Shown here: positions 34,958 through 43,966 of the stretch, one piece after another | How positions within the stretch are numbered: position 1 is the stretch's first letter | Layout of the letters: every line of letters begins with the position of its first letter | Source: Geminicoccaceae bacterium | Lineage (GTDB): Bacteria > Pseudomonadota > Alphaproteobacteria > Geminicoccales > Geminicoccaceae | NCBI GenBank assembly: GCA_028285265.1 | Contig: JANQPX010000020.1 | Location: forward strand, 1 to 64,000 | DNA: 64,000 nucleotides | Direction: 5' to 3' | The notes under the pieces: model-generated | Seen by the model: only the letters and a program-made list of their open reading frames with translations | Database searches by the model: none | What the model was told of the DNA's origin: nothing | Translations under genes and position numbers: made by a program

Positions 34958-36835
34958 ATGATGGTAGGCAAATCTCAACGACTGTTCCGGACTTGGCAGC
35001 GCCACGTATCTGGGCTCTCCCTTTGTTGTTTGATCGCGTTCATTTATGCGCAGCCCACTCTCGCAGCGGGCCTCGATCAAGCCTTCACCAAACCCGAAAC
35101 GGCTGAGACATGGGGCGAACGGCTTGCTGCCTCCATCGGCTACGAAGGCTTCGCTAAGAGCTATGCACTCGTGGTGGGGATTAGCGATTATCCCGGTGGT
35201 TATGGAGACCTTCCGACCAGCGAAGACGCAACGCGAATGGCGGAATTCTTGTTTGAAGAAGCCGGCTTTGACCATGTGCACATTTTGACCGAAGAGCGCG
35301 CGACCAGAGATCGAGTCGCCGAACTGATGAGCGAAGATTTTCCAAAACTCGTCAAAGCCAACGACCGATTTTTGTTCTATTGGTCAGGTCACGGCGACAC
35401 GCGTGATATCCCTCAAGGACGTCGGAAGGCCGGCTATCTTCCGTTTTATGATACGCCGCCGGGACGGTGGTCACGCATGATCGCGATGGAAGATATTCAG
35501 CGCTGGAGTGATTTTCTCAACGCGCACCATAGCCTTTTCTTGCTAGATGCTTGCTTCAGTGGCCTTGCCGGTCTGGCGCAGAAATCAACACCACAAGAAT
35601 GGACAGTCCAGCGTCTTGCGCAACGGGGACATCACCTCATGAGTGCCGGCACAGCTGAGGAGACAACGATTGCCGGAGACCGTTGGCAGGGCAGCCTATT
35701 TACACATGCCGTGCTGGAAGGACTGCAGGGTGCAGCAGATAGCCTTCCGAATGACGGGATCGTCACACTAACAGAACTCAAGGCCTACGTTCAGGATAAG
35801 GTCTTGTTTGAGCGGCGGACTGCCCGCCATGAAAACGAAATCACACCGCAACTTCGGGACTTACAACACAATGCCGGCGAGTTCTTTTTCCTAACGGGGG
35901 AACGGGTAGACCTGGATAAGTTCATCCAACCAGATCTCTTTCCGGATGACACCACCGAAAAAGGCAATGGCGAGCAATCTTCCGACCAAAAAACCGCGGG
36001 GCTCCCCACAAACCAGTCAGAGTCGTCGTCGACCCGGCCTGTGATTGGCCCATCTTCCTATGACCCGCTGACGTCGTTCCGTGACTGCGAGACTTGCCCG
36101 GAGATGCTTGTGATTCCTGCTGGAGCATTCTTCATGGGATCACGTTCATCCGAACCAGGAAGTTCCGACCATGAGCGGTCACGTCATAAGGTGAATGTCG
36201 AATCTTTTGCCATTGGAAAATATGAAGTGACGTTCGACGAATGGGATGCCTGCGTTGACGCTGGCGCCTGCGACCATCGTCCTGACGACCAAAGCTGGGG
36301 GCGCGGGAAACGACCAGTCATCAATGTGAGCTGGAACGACGCGAAACAGTATGCAACCTGGCTAAGTGGGCAAACCGGCGTGACTTATCGGCTGCCGAGG
36401 GAAGCTGAATGGGAATATGCGGCGCGAGCCTTTCCTACATCCAAAGGTCCCAATGCACCTGCTTATGCATTCGGCAATACGATTACGCAGCAACAAGCGA
36501 ATTTTGGAGGCCTTGTCGGTCAAACTACTGACGTCGGCAGCTACCTCGCAAACGCTTGGCTCCTACACGACATGCACGGCAATGTCTGGGAATGGGTCGA
36601 GGACCGCTGGGACGAAAGCTACGACGCGCGCGTGCGTCGCCAGCGGGACGAAAGACAGCAAGAGATAAGAGGTGACGTCGTGTCATCCGACATCAGCGCC
36701 ATTCCTAGGGTCCTCCGCGGTGGTACCTGGCTCAGTCTCGCCGAGGAGGTGCGGTCCGCTAATCGTTCTGCCCAACAACCGGATAATCGGGACGATAAGA
36801 TAGGCTTCCGCGTTGCTAGGACGCTCACCCCTTAG
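34958..36835 (+). CDS. Exported caspase (peptidase C14)-FGE/SUMF1-like fusion protein
   Basis: 625 aa from the ATG at 34958; the frame from a TTG at 34922 lacks support. An N-terminal signal (LSLCCLIAFIYAQPTLAAG) sends it out of the cytoplasm. The caspase-fold domain has ALVVGISDYPGGYGDLPTSEDA, the catalytic His in FYWSGHGDT (H145) and Cys in LFLLDACFSGLAG (C199). A linker leads to a formylglycine-generating-enzyme-like domain (MLVIPAGAFFMGS, RLPREAEWEYAAR, MHGNVWEWVEDRW, VLRGGTWLSLAEEVRSANR). The two copper-binding cysteines of true FGE are replaced (Ser and Asn region), so this part probably binds rather than modifies. Bacterial orthocaspase with FGE-like tail; target unknown. Confidence 0.85.
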   Translation: MMVGKSQRLFRTWQRHVSGLSLCCLIAFIYAQPTLAAGLDQAFTKPETAETWGERLAASIGYEGFAKSYALVVGISDYPGGYGDLPTSEDATRMAEFLFEEAGFDHVHILTEERATRDRVAELMSEDFPKLVKANDRFLFYWSGHGDTRDIPQGRRKAGYLPFYDTPPGRWSRMIAMEDIQRWSDFLNAHHSLFLLDACFSGLAGLAQKSTPQEWTVQRLAQRGHHLMSAGTAEETTIAGDRWQGSLFTHAVLEGLQGAADSLPNDGIVTLTELKAYVQDKVLFERRTARHENEITPQLRDLQHNAGEFFFLTGERVDLDKFIQPDLFPDDTTEKGNGEQSSDQKTAGLPTNQSESSSTRPVIGPSSYDPLTSFRDCETCPEMLVIPAGAFFMGSRSSEPGSSDHERSRHKVNVESFAIGKYEVTFDEWDACVDAGACDHRPDDQSWGRGKRPVINVSWNDAKQYATWLSGQTGVTYRLPREAEWEYAARAFPTSKGPNAPAYAFGNTITQQQANFGGLVGQTTDVGSYLANAWLLHDMHGNVWEWVEDRWDESYDARVRRQRDERQQEIRGDVVSSDISAIPRVLRGGTWLSLAEEVRSANRSAQQPDNRDDKIGFRVARTLTP

Positions 36836-36924
36836 ATCATCATGCCGCTTCGCTGAGAGCGGCGATACGATAGTCGCCCAAGCAGTCGCAATGTTGACAT
36901 CTGCGCTAGGAAACGAACCAGATC

Positions 36925-39066
36925 ATGAATTGGCACTCTCGACGTCTTTTCCGCTGGTCATCGATGGTCTCTCTTTGGAACTTCTTCGTCGTCATCGCAT
37001 CATTATTGCCGATGGTCTCGGCCCAAGCTCAAACTACTCTCACGGTTGCCTATCCGCTCGACACCACGGGTATCCTTAAAGAGGCACTTGCGGATCTCGA
37101 CGAACGACTCAGCCGACGCAGTGACGGACAAGCCCGCCTGAACACCATCATCCTGCCTGGAGGTGACGCGCAAGAAGGGGTCCGACTCGTCCATGAGGGT
37201 AAGACTGAACTTGCCCTAATACCGGTTGGCGAGGCCATCGAGCTCAGCGACAAATTTGCGGTCTTTGAAGTTCCATTCCTGTTCGACAATCTTGGTGCTG
37301 TCGACCGATTCATCGATACGGCAGAGGGACAGATCGTGCTGCAAAGCCTCCGCGAATACGGTCTTGTTGGCCTTGGTCTCGTCCACAAAGACATGCGCGA
37401 TATCAAAGGGGCAGGCGTAAATAGCGATCCACAATCGCTCCGAGGCAAATCCTTGGGCGTTGATGAACGGGCGAACATCCGGCCATTCGACTCACTCGGA
37501 ACACGGTCGATTTCCCGTCCTAGCTCTAGCTCCCATGACCACTTCCTTGCCGGAAGGATCGATGCCATCGAGACAACGGTACCTGATCTTGTCAGAAGTC
37601 GTGATCTCCAAAGCAAAGGAGAGTTGGTTGTTACCGACCATCGCTATGAAGGGTGGGTCTTGGCCGCCAATCGCGGCTGGCTTCGCAGCCTATCCGAGAC
37701 GAGCCGTCGACAACTTAGGGACATCTTACAGACCTGGCTCAGTGTCCAGAGTGATCAGGCAGACGGAAGAATTAGCGATCAACTCGCTGGCCTAAGCACC
37801 TATACAGACCTTGACTACCGCGACAAGGAACCGTGGCGTGATGCCTTTGTGAGAGCACTCAGGCGTTATATTGAGCTGATCGGCGCCGATATCGTCGATG
37901 CCGCCCGTCGCGCTAACATCATGTCGCAAGGCCCGAATGAGTTGGTGGCTCCGGAAGATCACAGACCTATGGACTTAAAGCCGATCCAGCGGAAGGCACG
38001 CCAATCGCAAACGCCACTTCCATGGGATGCCGAGAACCAAGAGGACTTTACGCCGGTCCAACTCTTGTTCGGGACAGACAGACAGTATCAAGACCGGGAT
38101 GATCGACCGACCTTCACCGGCGACCGTGGCCGCGTTCTCACGCTGGGCAGTGTCGTGGTGACCATTCCGCGAACCCACGATCTCGGCGCGATCGAGCGCC
38201 CATCATCATATCTGTTTGGCTTGATAACGCTGAGTGAAGACGAAAGAGAACATATCGTCATGCGGGCGCCCGTGGTCCTTTCTGAAGAGGAGTTCACCGC
38301 TGAACTCCGCACGATGGTCAATAAGTCGGCGGCCAAGAAACAAGCCTTCGTCTTCGTGCACGGTTTTAATGTTACCTTTGACGAAGCTGCCTGGCGCACG
38401 GCACAGATTGCTTACGATCTCGAATTCGATGGGGCCGCCCTCTTCTATAGCTGGCCGTCTCGAGGCAATCCCGAGGCTTATGTCTACGACCAGGATAGCG
38501 CACGGCAGGCGCGAGATACGCTCCAAGAATTTCTGGAGTTGGTACGCTTTCAGTCCGGCGCCGATGTCGTCCACCTGATCGGTCATAGCATGGGCACCAA
38601 TCCTCTTATGGAAGCCGTTTCAGAAATGTGGGAAGACCGACCGGCAGACGACGCCCGTCCGATCTTCAACCAAATCATCCTGGCAGCAGCCGATATTGAC
38701 CGCGATGTCTTCTTTGATCTCGCCGAACAAGTGGATGGTTCAGCCGAAGCGTTGACACTCTATGCATCTGCCAAAGACCGTGCCCTAGAGCTTTCGGAGG
38801 CGATCCGCATGGGCAGCGCATTCCGAGCCGGTCATGTTTCAGATGAGGGGCCGACGGTTCATGACGCCGTCGACACAATTGATGCCACGGACCTGAATAC
38901 GAGTTACTTCGCGCTTGGCCATAGTGATTATGCTGAACATGTTGAGCTGATGACGGACATCCGCGAACTCTTTGCTAAGGGTACCCGCCCGCCAGATGCC
39001 CGAACCGAGAAAATGATGCCGAGGCCTGGTGCGGACAATCATACCTACTGGGTTTATCGGCCGTAG
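36925..39066 (+). CDS. Exported fusion: TRAP-type (DctP-like) binding domain + DUF900-type alpha/beta hydrolase
   Basis: 713 aa. After a signal segment (VVIASLLPMVSAQAQ), residues about 37-345 resemble TRAP solute-binding proteins (LKEALADLDERLSRRSDGQARLNT, PGGDAQEGVRLVHEGKTELALIPV, DKFAVFEVPFLFDNLGAVDRF). Residues about 375-690 are a DUF900-like alpha/beta hydrolase with FVFVHGFNVTF, YSWPSRGN and the nucleophile elbow LIGHSMGTNP (S555); D618 and H666 can complete the triad. No TRAP membrane genes are near. It starts 89 bases after the caspase gene in the same direction, so the two may be functionally linked. Confidence 0.82.
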   Translation: MNWHSRRLFRWSSMVSLWNFFVVIASLLPMVSAQAQTTLTVAYPLDTTGILKEALADLDERLSRRSDGQARLNTIILPGGDAQEGVRLVHEGKTELALIPVGEAIELSDKFAVFEVPFLFDNLGAVDRFIDTAEGQIVLQSLREYGLVGLGLVHKDMRDIKGAGVNSDPQSLRGKSLGVDERANIRPFDSLGTRSISRPSSSSHDHFLAGRIDAIETTVPDLVRSRDLQSKGELVVTDHRYEGWVLAANRGWLRSLSETSRRQLRDILQTWLSVQSDQADGRISDQLAGLSTYTDLDYRDKEPWRDAFVRALRRYIELIGADIVDAARRANIMSQGPNELVAPEDHRPMDLKPIQRKARQSQTPLPWDAENQEDFTPVQLLFGTDRQYQDRDDRPTFTGDRGRVLTLGSVVVTIPRTHDLGAIERPSSYLFGLITLSEDEREHIVMRAPVVLSEEEFTAELRTMVNKSAAKKQAFVFVHGFNVTFDEAAWRTAQIAYDLEFDGAALFYSWPSRGNPEAYVYDQDSARQARDTLQEFLELVRFQSGADVVHLIGHSMGTNPLMEAVSEMWEDRPADDARPIFNQIILAAADIDRDVFFDLAEQVDGSAEALTLYASAKDRALELSEAIRMGSAFRAGHVSDEGPTVHDAVDTIDATDLNTSYFALGHSDYAEHVELMTDIRELFAKGTRPPDARTEKMMPRPGADNHTYWVYRP

Positions 39067-39096
39067 GTGGGTAGGCCGGCAGTAATAGCGATCGAT

Positions 39097-39876
39097 TTAA
39101 TAGTCAGGCGTTGCGCTACGATCAGCCCAACCGGCGAAGATGCGTTCTAAGAGCACGACGATGTAGTAAAGTAGGATGCCCAGGAAGGCGAGGGCAATCA
39201 GCACTGCGAACATGAGCGGGTAGTCGGCGTTGATCTTGCCGCTATCGAACAGATGGCCAAGGCCTTTGCCATGGGGCTCGACGATCTCCATGAGGTTAGT
39301 ACCGATAAACGCGAGTGTCACAGACACTTTCAGTGCGCCGAAAAATTCCGGAAGCGTTTTCGGAAGCGCGATCTTGGTGAAGATCGTGAACTGGCTAGCA
39401 CCAAGTGATCGAAGGATATCCCGATACTCTGGCTCCAGGGTCGACAGCCCGATAGAGACCGAAACGGCGATCGGAAAAAACGAGATCATAAACGCGATCA
39501 ACACCGTGTTCACATCGTGCCAGCCGACGAAGATCAGCGCGATGACTGGAACGACCGTAGCCTTCGGAACCGCATTGAAGCCGACCAGGATCGGATAGAG
39601 CGCATCACGCATGATACGGCTAAAGCCCATTATCATCCCGATAAGAGTACCGACGACAACGGCAAGACCAAGCCCGGCGACGGTTCGCCATAGGGTCTCC
39701 CAGCCATATTGGAGGAACAGCCAGCGATAGGTCCAAAAAGCCGGCACGAGATCCGAGGGTGAGGCCATCTTGTAGTTCGGCCAGTCATTAACCCAAACGA
39801 TCCACTCCCAAAAGGCAAGAAAGGCGACCATGCCGACCAACGGCACTAGGATTTTCTGCAGCGTCTTGCCGCTCAT
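39097..39876 (-). CDS. ABC transporter permease (SsuC/TauC/ThiX type)
   Basis: 259 aa with six membrane segments and the EAA-type loop EYRDILRSLGASQFTIFTKIALPKTLPEF. It overlaps the ATPase gene by 4 bases (ATGA) and belongs with the ATPase and NMT1-like binding protein as one leftward importer operon. Substrates of the group include alkanesulfonates, taurine, nitrate, riboflavin and thiamine precursors; none is decided here. Confidence 0.88.
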   Translation of the reverse strand: MSGKTLQKILVPLVGMVAFLAFWEWIVWVNDWPNYKMASPSDLVPAFWTYRWLFLQYGWETLWRTVAGLGLAVVVGTLIGMIMGFSRIMRDALYPILVGFNAVPKATVVPVIALIFVGWHDVNTVLIAFMISFFPIAVSVSIGLSTLEPEYRDILRSLGASQFTIFTKIALPKTLPEFFGALKVSVTLAFIGTNLMEIVEPHGKGLGHLFDSGKINADYPLMFAVLIALAFLGILLYYIVVLLERIFAGWADRSATPDY

Positions 39877-40667
39877 GCCACCTCGCTCTCACTACGACCT
39901 TGCGCAATCTGGATCTGGTGGCGAAGCTCAGCGAGCATCGCCGTCGCTTCTGAAGTGTAGAGATCGTCCAGCGTTCGCTCCGCGCCGAGTGGCACGTTCA
40001 TAACATGTTGCGCCGTGCCGGGTCGGCCCGACATGACCACGACCTGATCGGCGAGGAAGACAGCTTCGCGTAAGTCATGGGTGATCAGTAGCGTAGTGAA
40101 GCGCTCCTCCTTTCGGAGAACGTGCATAATTTGCCAGAGGTCTTCGCGCGTGAACGCATCAAGCGCACCAAAGGGCTCGTCTAAGATCAGGACTTCGGGA
40201 TGGTGCACGAGAGCTCGGCAAAGTGAAGCACGCTGGCGCATCCCACCGGACAGCTCAGAGGGACGTTTTTCCTCAAATCCTTCGAGCCCTACGAGATGGA
40301 GAAGCGATTCGGCACGTTCGATTTGTTGACCACGCGACATCCCCTTCGCCCCAACGATTTCGAGCGGCAGCAGCACGTTCTTCAACACCGTCCGCCATTC
40401 GAGGAGGACAGGATTTTGGAAGGCCATGCCCACTGTCTTTCGCGGTGAGCGCACGTCCTCGCCATGCAGTCGTACGGACCCGCTGTCCGGCAACATCAGA
40501 CCGGCGATCAGCTTGGTCAGTGTGGATTTTCCGCAGCCAGAAGGACCGACCACGGCGCAAAAGGCCGCTTCCGGCACGGCGATATCGAGATCGCGCAAGA
40601 CAGGAAGCGGCCCTGTGTCGGTGCGGTAGGCATGGGTGACGCCAGCGATCTCGATCAGATTGCTCAT
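39873..40667 (-). CDS. ABC transporter ATP-binding protein (SsuB/TauB type)
   Basis: 264 aa. Walker A VGPSGCGKSTLTKLI, Q-loop MAFQNPVLLEWRTV, signature LSGGMRQRASLCRAL and Walker B VLILDEPFGALDAFTRE are all present. It energises the permease encoded directly downstream. Located 52 bases after the binding-protein gene. Confidence 0.9.
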   Translation of the reverse strand: MSNLIEIAGVTHAYRTDTGPLPVLRDLDIAVPEAAFCAVVGPSGCGKSTLTKLIAGLMLPDSGSVRLHGEDVRSPRKTVGMAFQNPVLLEWRTVLKNVLLPLEIVGAKGMSRGQQIERAESLLHLVGLEGFEEKRPSELSGGMRQRASLCRALVHHPEVLILDEPFGALDAFTREDLWQIMHVLRKEERFTTLLITHDLREAVFLADQVVVMSGRPGTAQHVMNVPLGAERTLDDLYTSEATAMLAELRHQIQIAQGRSESEVA

Positions 40668-40719
40668 TTCGAGTGGCGGCGCTCCAGCCTACGGTCTGGA
40701 TTGGAGATCTTGCTCAACC

Positions 40720-41724
40720 CTATTCGAGCGTCAGGGTCGATGCATCGGGCAGATAGGCATCGGTGAAGTAAAGCGAGGCGTCCGGCGGCGTGTTGAACTC
40801 GTAGGTCTCGCCGATCTGCTCCAACGAAGCCGCGAAACGATCAGCATTGATCCCGCCGATGCCCTTTTCACGCGTATAGTCCGTGACGACATTGGCATCA
40901 ATCGCAAGCTGAAGGCGGCGGGTCTCGAGCTCGACGTCGATCGCCGGGTTACGCTTGGCAATCATCTCGGCTCCGGCCGCGGGGTCCGCAATTACGTCAC
41001 GCCAGCCCTTGGCCACCGCGCCTAAAAAGCCGGTAACAACATCGGCATTATCCTTGGCGTAGTCTGTGTTCACGATAATCGCATTGCCGTAGAGGCTAAG
41101 CCCGTGATCAGCCATAAGGAGAACGACGATGTCATCCTCGGGAACGCCCAAGCGGACAAGGTTAAGGTAGCTCGAGAAGGAAAAACCGGTGATCGCATCG
41201 ACATTGCCCTCAGCAAGCATCGGCTCACGGGTCGGGAAGCCAACTGGCTCGACGGTGATCTTGCTCATGTCGAGGCCGTTCGCCGAGGCGAAAGCTGGGA
41301 ACTGTGCCCAGGCACCGTCAGGAGGTGGTGCGCCGAGGATCTTGCCTTCGAGGCTGGACGGTCCCTCGATACCGCGGCTGGCGCGCCCCACCACGGCAAA
41401 AGGCGGCTTGTCGTAGATCATCATAACCGCAGTGACGGGCGCACCCGGATTTGCATCCAGAAACTTCACCAGGCTGTTGATGTCGGCAAAGCCAATGGGA
41501 AAGGCACCGGTCGCGATTTTCGGAATCGCGTCAAGCGAGCCCTTACCCGGGGAGATCTCGACCTCAAGCCCCGCCTCGGCGAAGTGCCCATTGTCGATTG
41601 CAGCAAAGTAAGCAGCGCTAGGCCCCTCGAACTTCCAATCCAGCGCGAAAGGAACCTGCGTTTGCGCATAAGTTGATGACGCCGCGAGGACGCTGGCGAT
41701 CAATCCGAGAAAGAACCTTATCAT
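40720..41724 (-). CDS. NMT1/SsuA-like ABC substrate-binding protein
   Basis: 334 aa. Cleavable signal peptide (MIRFFLGLIASVLAASSTYAQ) and a typical NMT1-fold start (VPFALDWKFEGPSAAYFAAIDNGHFAEAGL), with GAFPIGFADINSLVKF. GGGAG precedes the ATG. The region upstream (41725-41810) shows no recognisable thiamine or FMN riboswitch, so the sequence gives no substrate clue. Confidence 0.87.
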   Translation of the reverse strand: MIRFFLGLIASVLAASSTYAQTQVPFALDWKFEGPSAAYFAAIDNGHFAEAGLEVEISPGKGSLDAIPKIATGAFPIGFADINSLVKFLDANPGAPVTAVMMIYDKPPFAVVGRASRGIEGPSSLEGKILGAPPPDGAWAQFPAFASANGLDMSKITVEPVGFPTREPMLAEGNVDAITGFSFSSYLNLVRLGVPEDDIVVLLMADHGLSLYGNAIIVNTDYAKDNADVVTGFLGAVAKGWRDVIADPAAGAEMIAKRNPAIDVELETRRLQLAIDANVVTDYTREKGIGGINADRFAASLEQIGETYEFNTPPDASLYFTDAYLPDASTLTLE

Positions 41725-41810
41725 GTTTCGCTCCCTACGATTTGCATCTCGAAGAGGTCATTTAATCCTGCATTTGTCAACGGCCATACAGCCTGTTCCC
41801 AAGGGAAGTG

Positions 41811-43001
41811 TCACGGGTCACACCCGTTTGCATTAAACTGCCCATTGCCGGTCTCGAACAGCGTCGTCGTCGCCCAAGCGAGGCCGAGCTGATCGCCGGA
41901 ACCAACAGCGCAAAACCACCACCAGGCGCAAAGCGACGCGCGTCCAGCCTGCCAATGTTGCCAATTGGCGGCAGTGCGCTCCTCGCAATTGGAAACAGGC
42001 GGTGACATGCCGGCGAGCCGGAGCAGCATTGCGTGCACTGCGCGCATCTGCCTGCCGGATTTGGTGGCGTAGTTCGGATCGTCATAGCCCCACCAGTCCC
42101 AACAGCTATTGGGATTCGAGAGCGTCGCGTGGGCTTCCGGAAAGAGGACGATGATATCGTTGGCGTCAGCCCAACGGCGATAGCCTGTCTTGGTGCGGAA
42201 CTGATCACCGATGAGCTCCGTTGTCTGCTTACAGCCATGAAAAGCAATGTGTACCCGGCAGGCCGCACCGGACGCGCAATCGGTCGGCAGATAAATAAAG
42301 CCCGTGTCGTTCAATCCGTGGCGCTTCGGGTTGGCGAGAAATGCTGATTGGTCGAATTCGATCAACTGACCGCTGGGCGTTTCCGACGGCGGATCCAGCG
42401 GACCATAGATGTGCTGAAAAAGATCGCCGGCCTGGTCATAGTCGCAGTCATTGATGAACGGGCTGTTCGTGGTGCCGCAGCTTGGTCCTTGGTTCTCCGT
42501 GACAAAAGCATGACCGGCGGGACGATCGTCGACATAGCGGATTGATGCTTCTGGCAGGCCTAAAAGGCGATAGAAGGCAACAGTCTTATCAACGACCGAC
42601 TGGGTTACGGTGTGATCTTCAGTGCCGGAGAAGATATAGACCCGATCATCGGTGAGATTGGCAAGGGCGTCGATCGCGCCAGTTTGCGCAAACGATTCCG
42701 CCTTATCCAATAATTCTGAGGGGTCCGGTGCGCCGAAACCGGTTTGCATGCAGCGACTTAACGCGGTCGTGAGCTGCCCGTCCGCACAATGGTAGGGGCC
42801 GCCCGCAATGATCGCTGCCCCTATGAGATGTGCGGAGAAAGCGACATGAAACTGTCCCGCCATATAGGCGCCGGACGATAGGCCGGAGACTGAGCTTTCG
42901 CTGAGGTCGACATTAAACGAGGGCAGGGGATCGGTAGCTTGAGCGATGGGGGAACCGACCAGCGCGGCGAAACACCATGCAACGAACGGTCGTATCATCA
43001 C
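41811..43001 (-). CDS. Exported PHB-depolymerase-like esterase
   Basis: 396 aa with a signal peptide (FVAWCFAALVGSPIAQA). The nucleophile motif SGLSSGAYMAGQFHVAFS, GAAIIAGGPYHCADG, PAGHAFVTENQGPSCG and the late HIAFHGCKQTTELIGD resemble extracellular poly(3-hydroxybutyrate) depolymerases. The C-terminus (NWQHWQAGRA...VGSGDQLG...TTTLFETGNG) is the short domain usually seen in this group. It is predicted to hydrolyse polyhydroxyalkanoate or short esters outside the cytoplasm. Confidence 0.82.
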   Translation of the reverse strand: MMIRPFVAWCFAALVGSPIAQATDPLPSFNVDLSESSVSGLSSGAYMAGQFHVAFSAHLIGAAIIAGGPYHCADGQLTTALSRCMQTGFGAPDPSELLDKAESFAQTGAIDALANLTDDRVYIFSGTEDHTVTQSVVDKTVAFYRLLGLPEASIRYVDDRPAGHAFVTENQGPSCGTTNSPFINDCDYDQAGDLFQHIYGPLDPPSETPSGQLIEFDQSAFLANPKRHGLNDTGFIYLPTDCASGAACRVHIAFHGCKQTTELIGDQFRTKTGYRRWADANDIIVLFPEAHATLSNPNSCWDWWGYDDPNYATKSGRQMRAVHAMLLRLAGMSPPVSNCEERTAANWQHWQAGRASLCAWWWFCAVGSGDQLGLAWATTTLFETGNGQFNANGCDP

Positions 43002-43138
43002 CTCTCAATCCAATTGTTAGTTAGGTTGACCAAGCAATAATGGTGCGTCATTCGGGGCGTCGGAATTTCCTTAGCCCCTGGGCGCATTCAGCTATGCAAG
43101 TCAAGGGCCAACCAAACGTTCTTGCGCCGCTTGTCGTC

Positions 43139-43712
43139 CTATTTGCCGATGATCCTCGTCCTGAGGCGCACTGACATATCGTCTATGATGTAAACGGTCA
43201 GAATGATCAAGAAGATGATCGACCAGGCCTCGTGCCACCTATAGGCAGCAATGCAATCGGACAGAATAAAACCGATGTCGCCAGCACCAACGATGCCCAA
43301 GATGATGCCGGAGCGGGTGCTGGACTCGAGCCGATCGAGTGCTAGGATCGCGAACGTTCGTTCAGCATCGCTGGAGTGGCGGACCATGGATATGATAAAG
43401 CCGTGGTGGGCGATCCGGCTCGACGAGCACATTTGTCAGCACGTCGAAGCGTTCGATCAGATTAAACTGCTAAAAGATCATGGCGGACTGGGCGCACCAA
43501 AGGCGAAGCTCGTGACCTTTCAGCGCCGTCACGTTTCGCCCCGCGGTCGGATCGACGAGGCGATTGATCAAACTGAGAAGCGTTGACTTGCCGGCGCCAG
43601 AGCGACCAATGATCTCGACCAACTCGCCCTCATCGACCTTTAACCTGACATCATCGACGGCACGCACGTCACCGAAATGTCTCGACAGGCTGCGTATCTC
43701 GAGCATCGGCAC
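43139..43712 (-). pseudogene. Decayed phosphonate ABC transporter remnant (phnC 5' part joined to phnE 3' part)
   Basis: Leftward from 43712, 80 codons match the start of PhnC (LEIRSLSRHFG, IGRSGAGKSTLLSLINRLVDPT, ALKGHELRLWCAQSAMIF), then an in-frame TAG stands where PhnC has Gln. The reading resumes QFNLIERFDVLTNVLV before breaking. A second piece (to 43139) matches the end of PhnE (RSGIILGIVGAGDIGFILSDCIAAYRWHEAWSI). The rest of phnC, phnD and the start of phnE are missing. It is a nonsense mutation plus deletion product, not a working transporter. Confidence 0.75.
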
Positions 43713-43966
43713 CTCACTTGAACTTTCTAGCCTTGCATTCAGCGGTAGCGGAACTTCGTGCTCACCACGTGACGTTCAGCGGGCAAGATCATGCGCACTC
43801 CGTGGCAGGGCAGTTACAGTGTAAAATGCCCACCTGATGGTCCGAACGATCTCGCCTTCAATCCGCGATGTCGGACTTCACGCGGTGGTTCATCGCAAAT
43901 GATTGCTGTCATTAAGCCGGTAGGAACAGTAGAACATGACGGCATCCAGGGTGACCGAATGGAGTA

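Noticed and set aside
41725..41810. Thiamine or FMN riboswitch before the NMT1-type importer
   Set aside because: The short leader shows none of the conserved core sequences.
43139..43432. Intact small membrane protein
   Set aside because: It is the tail of PhnE lying next to a broken PhnC start, so it was called as part of a pseudogene.
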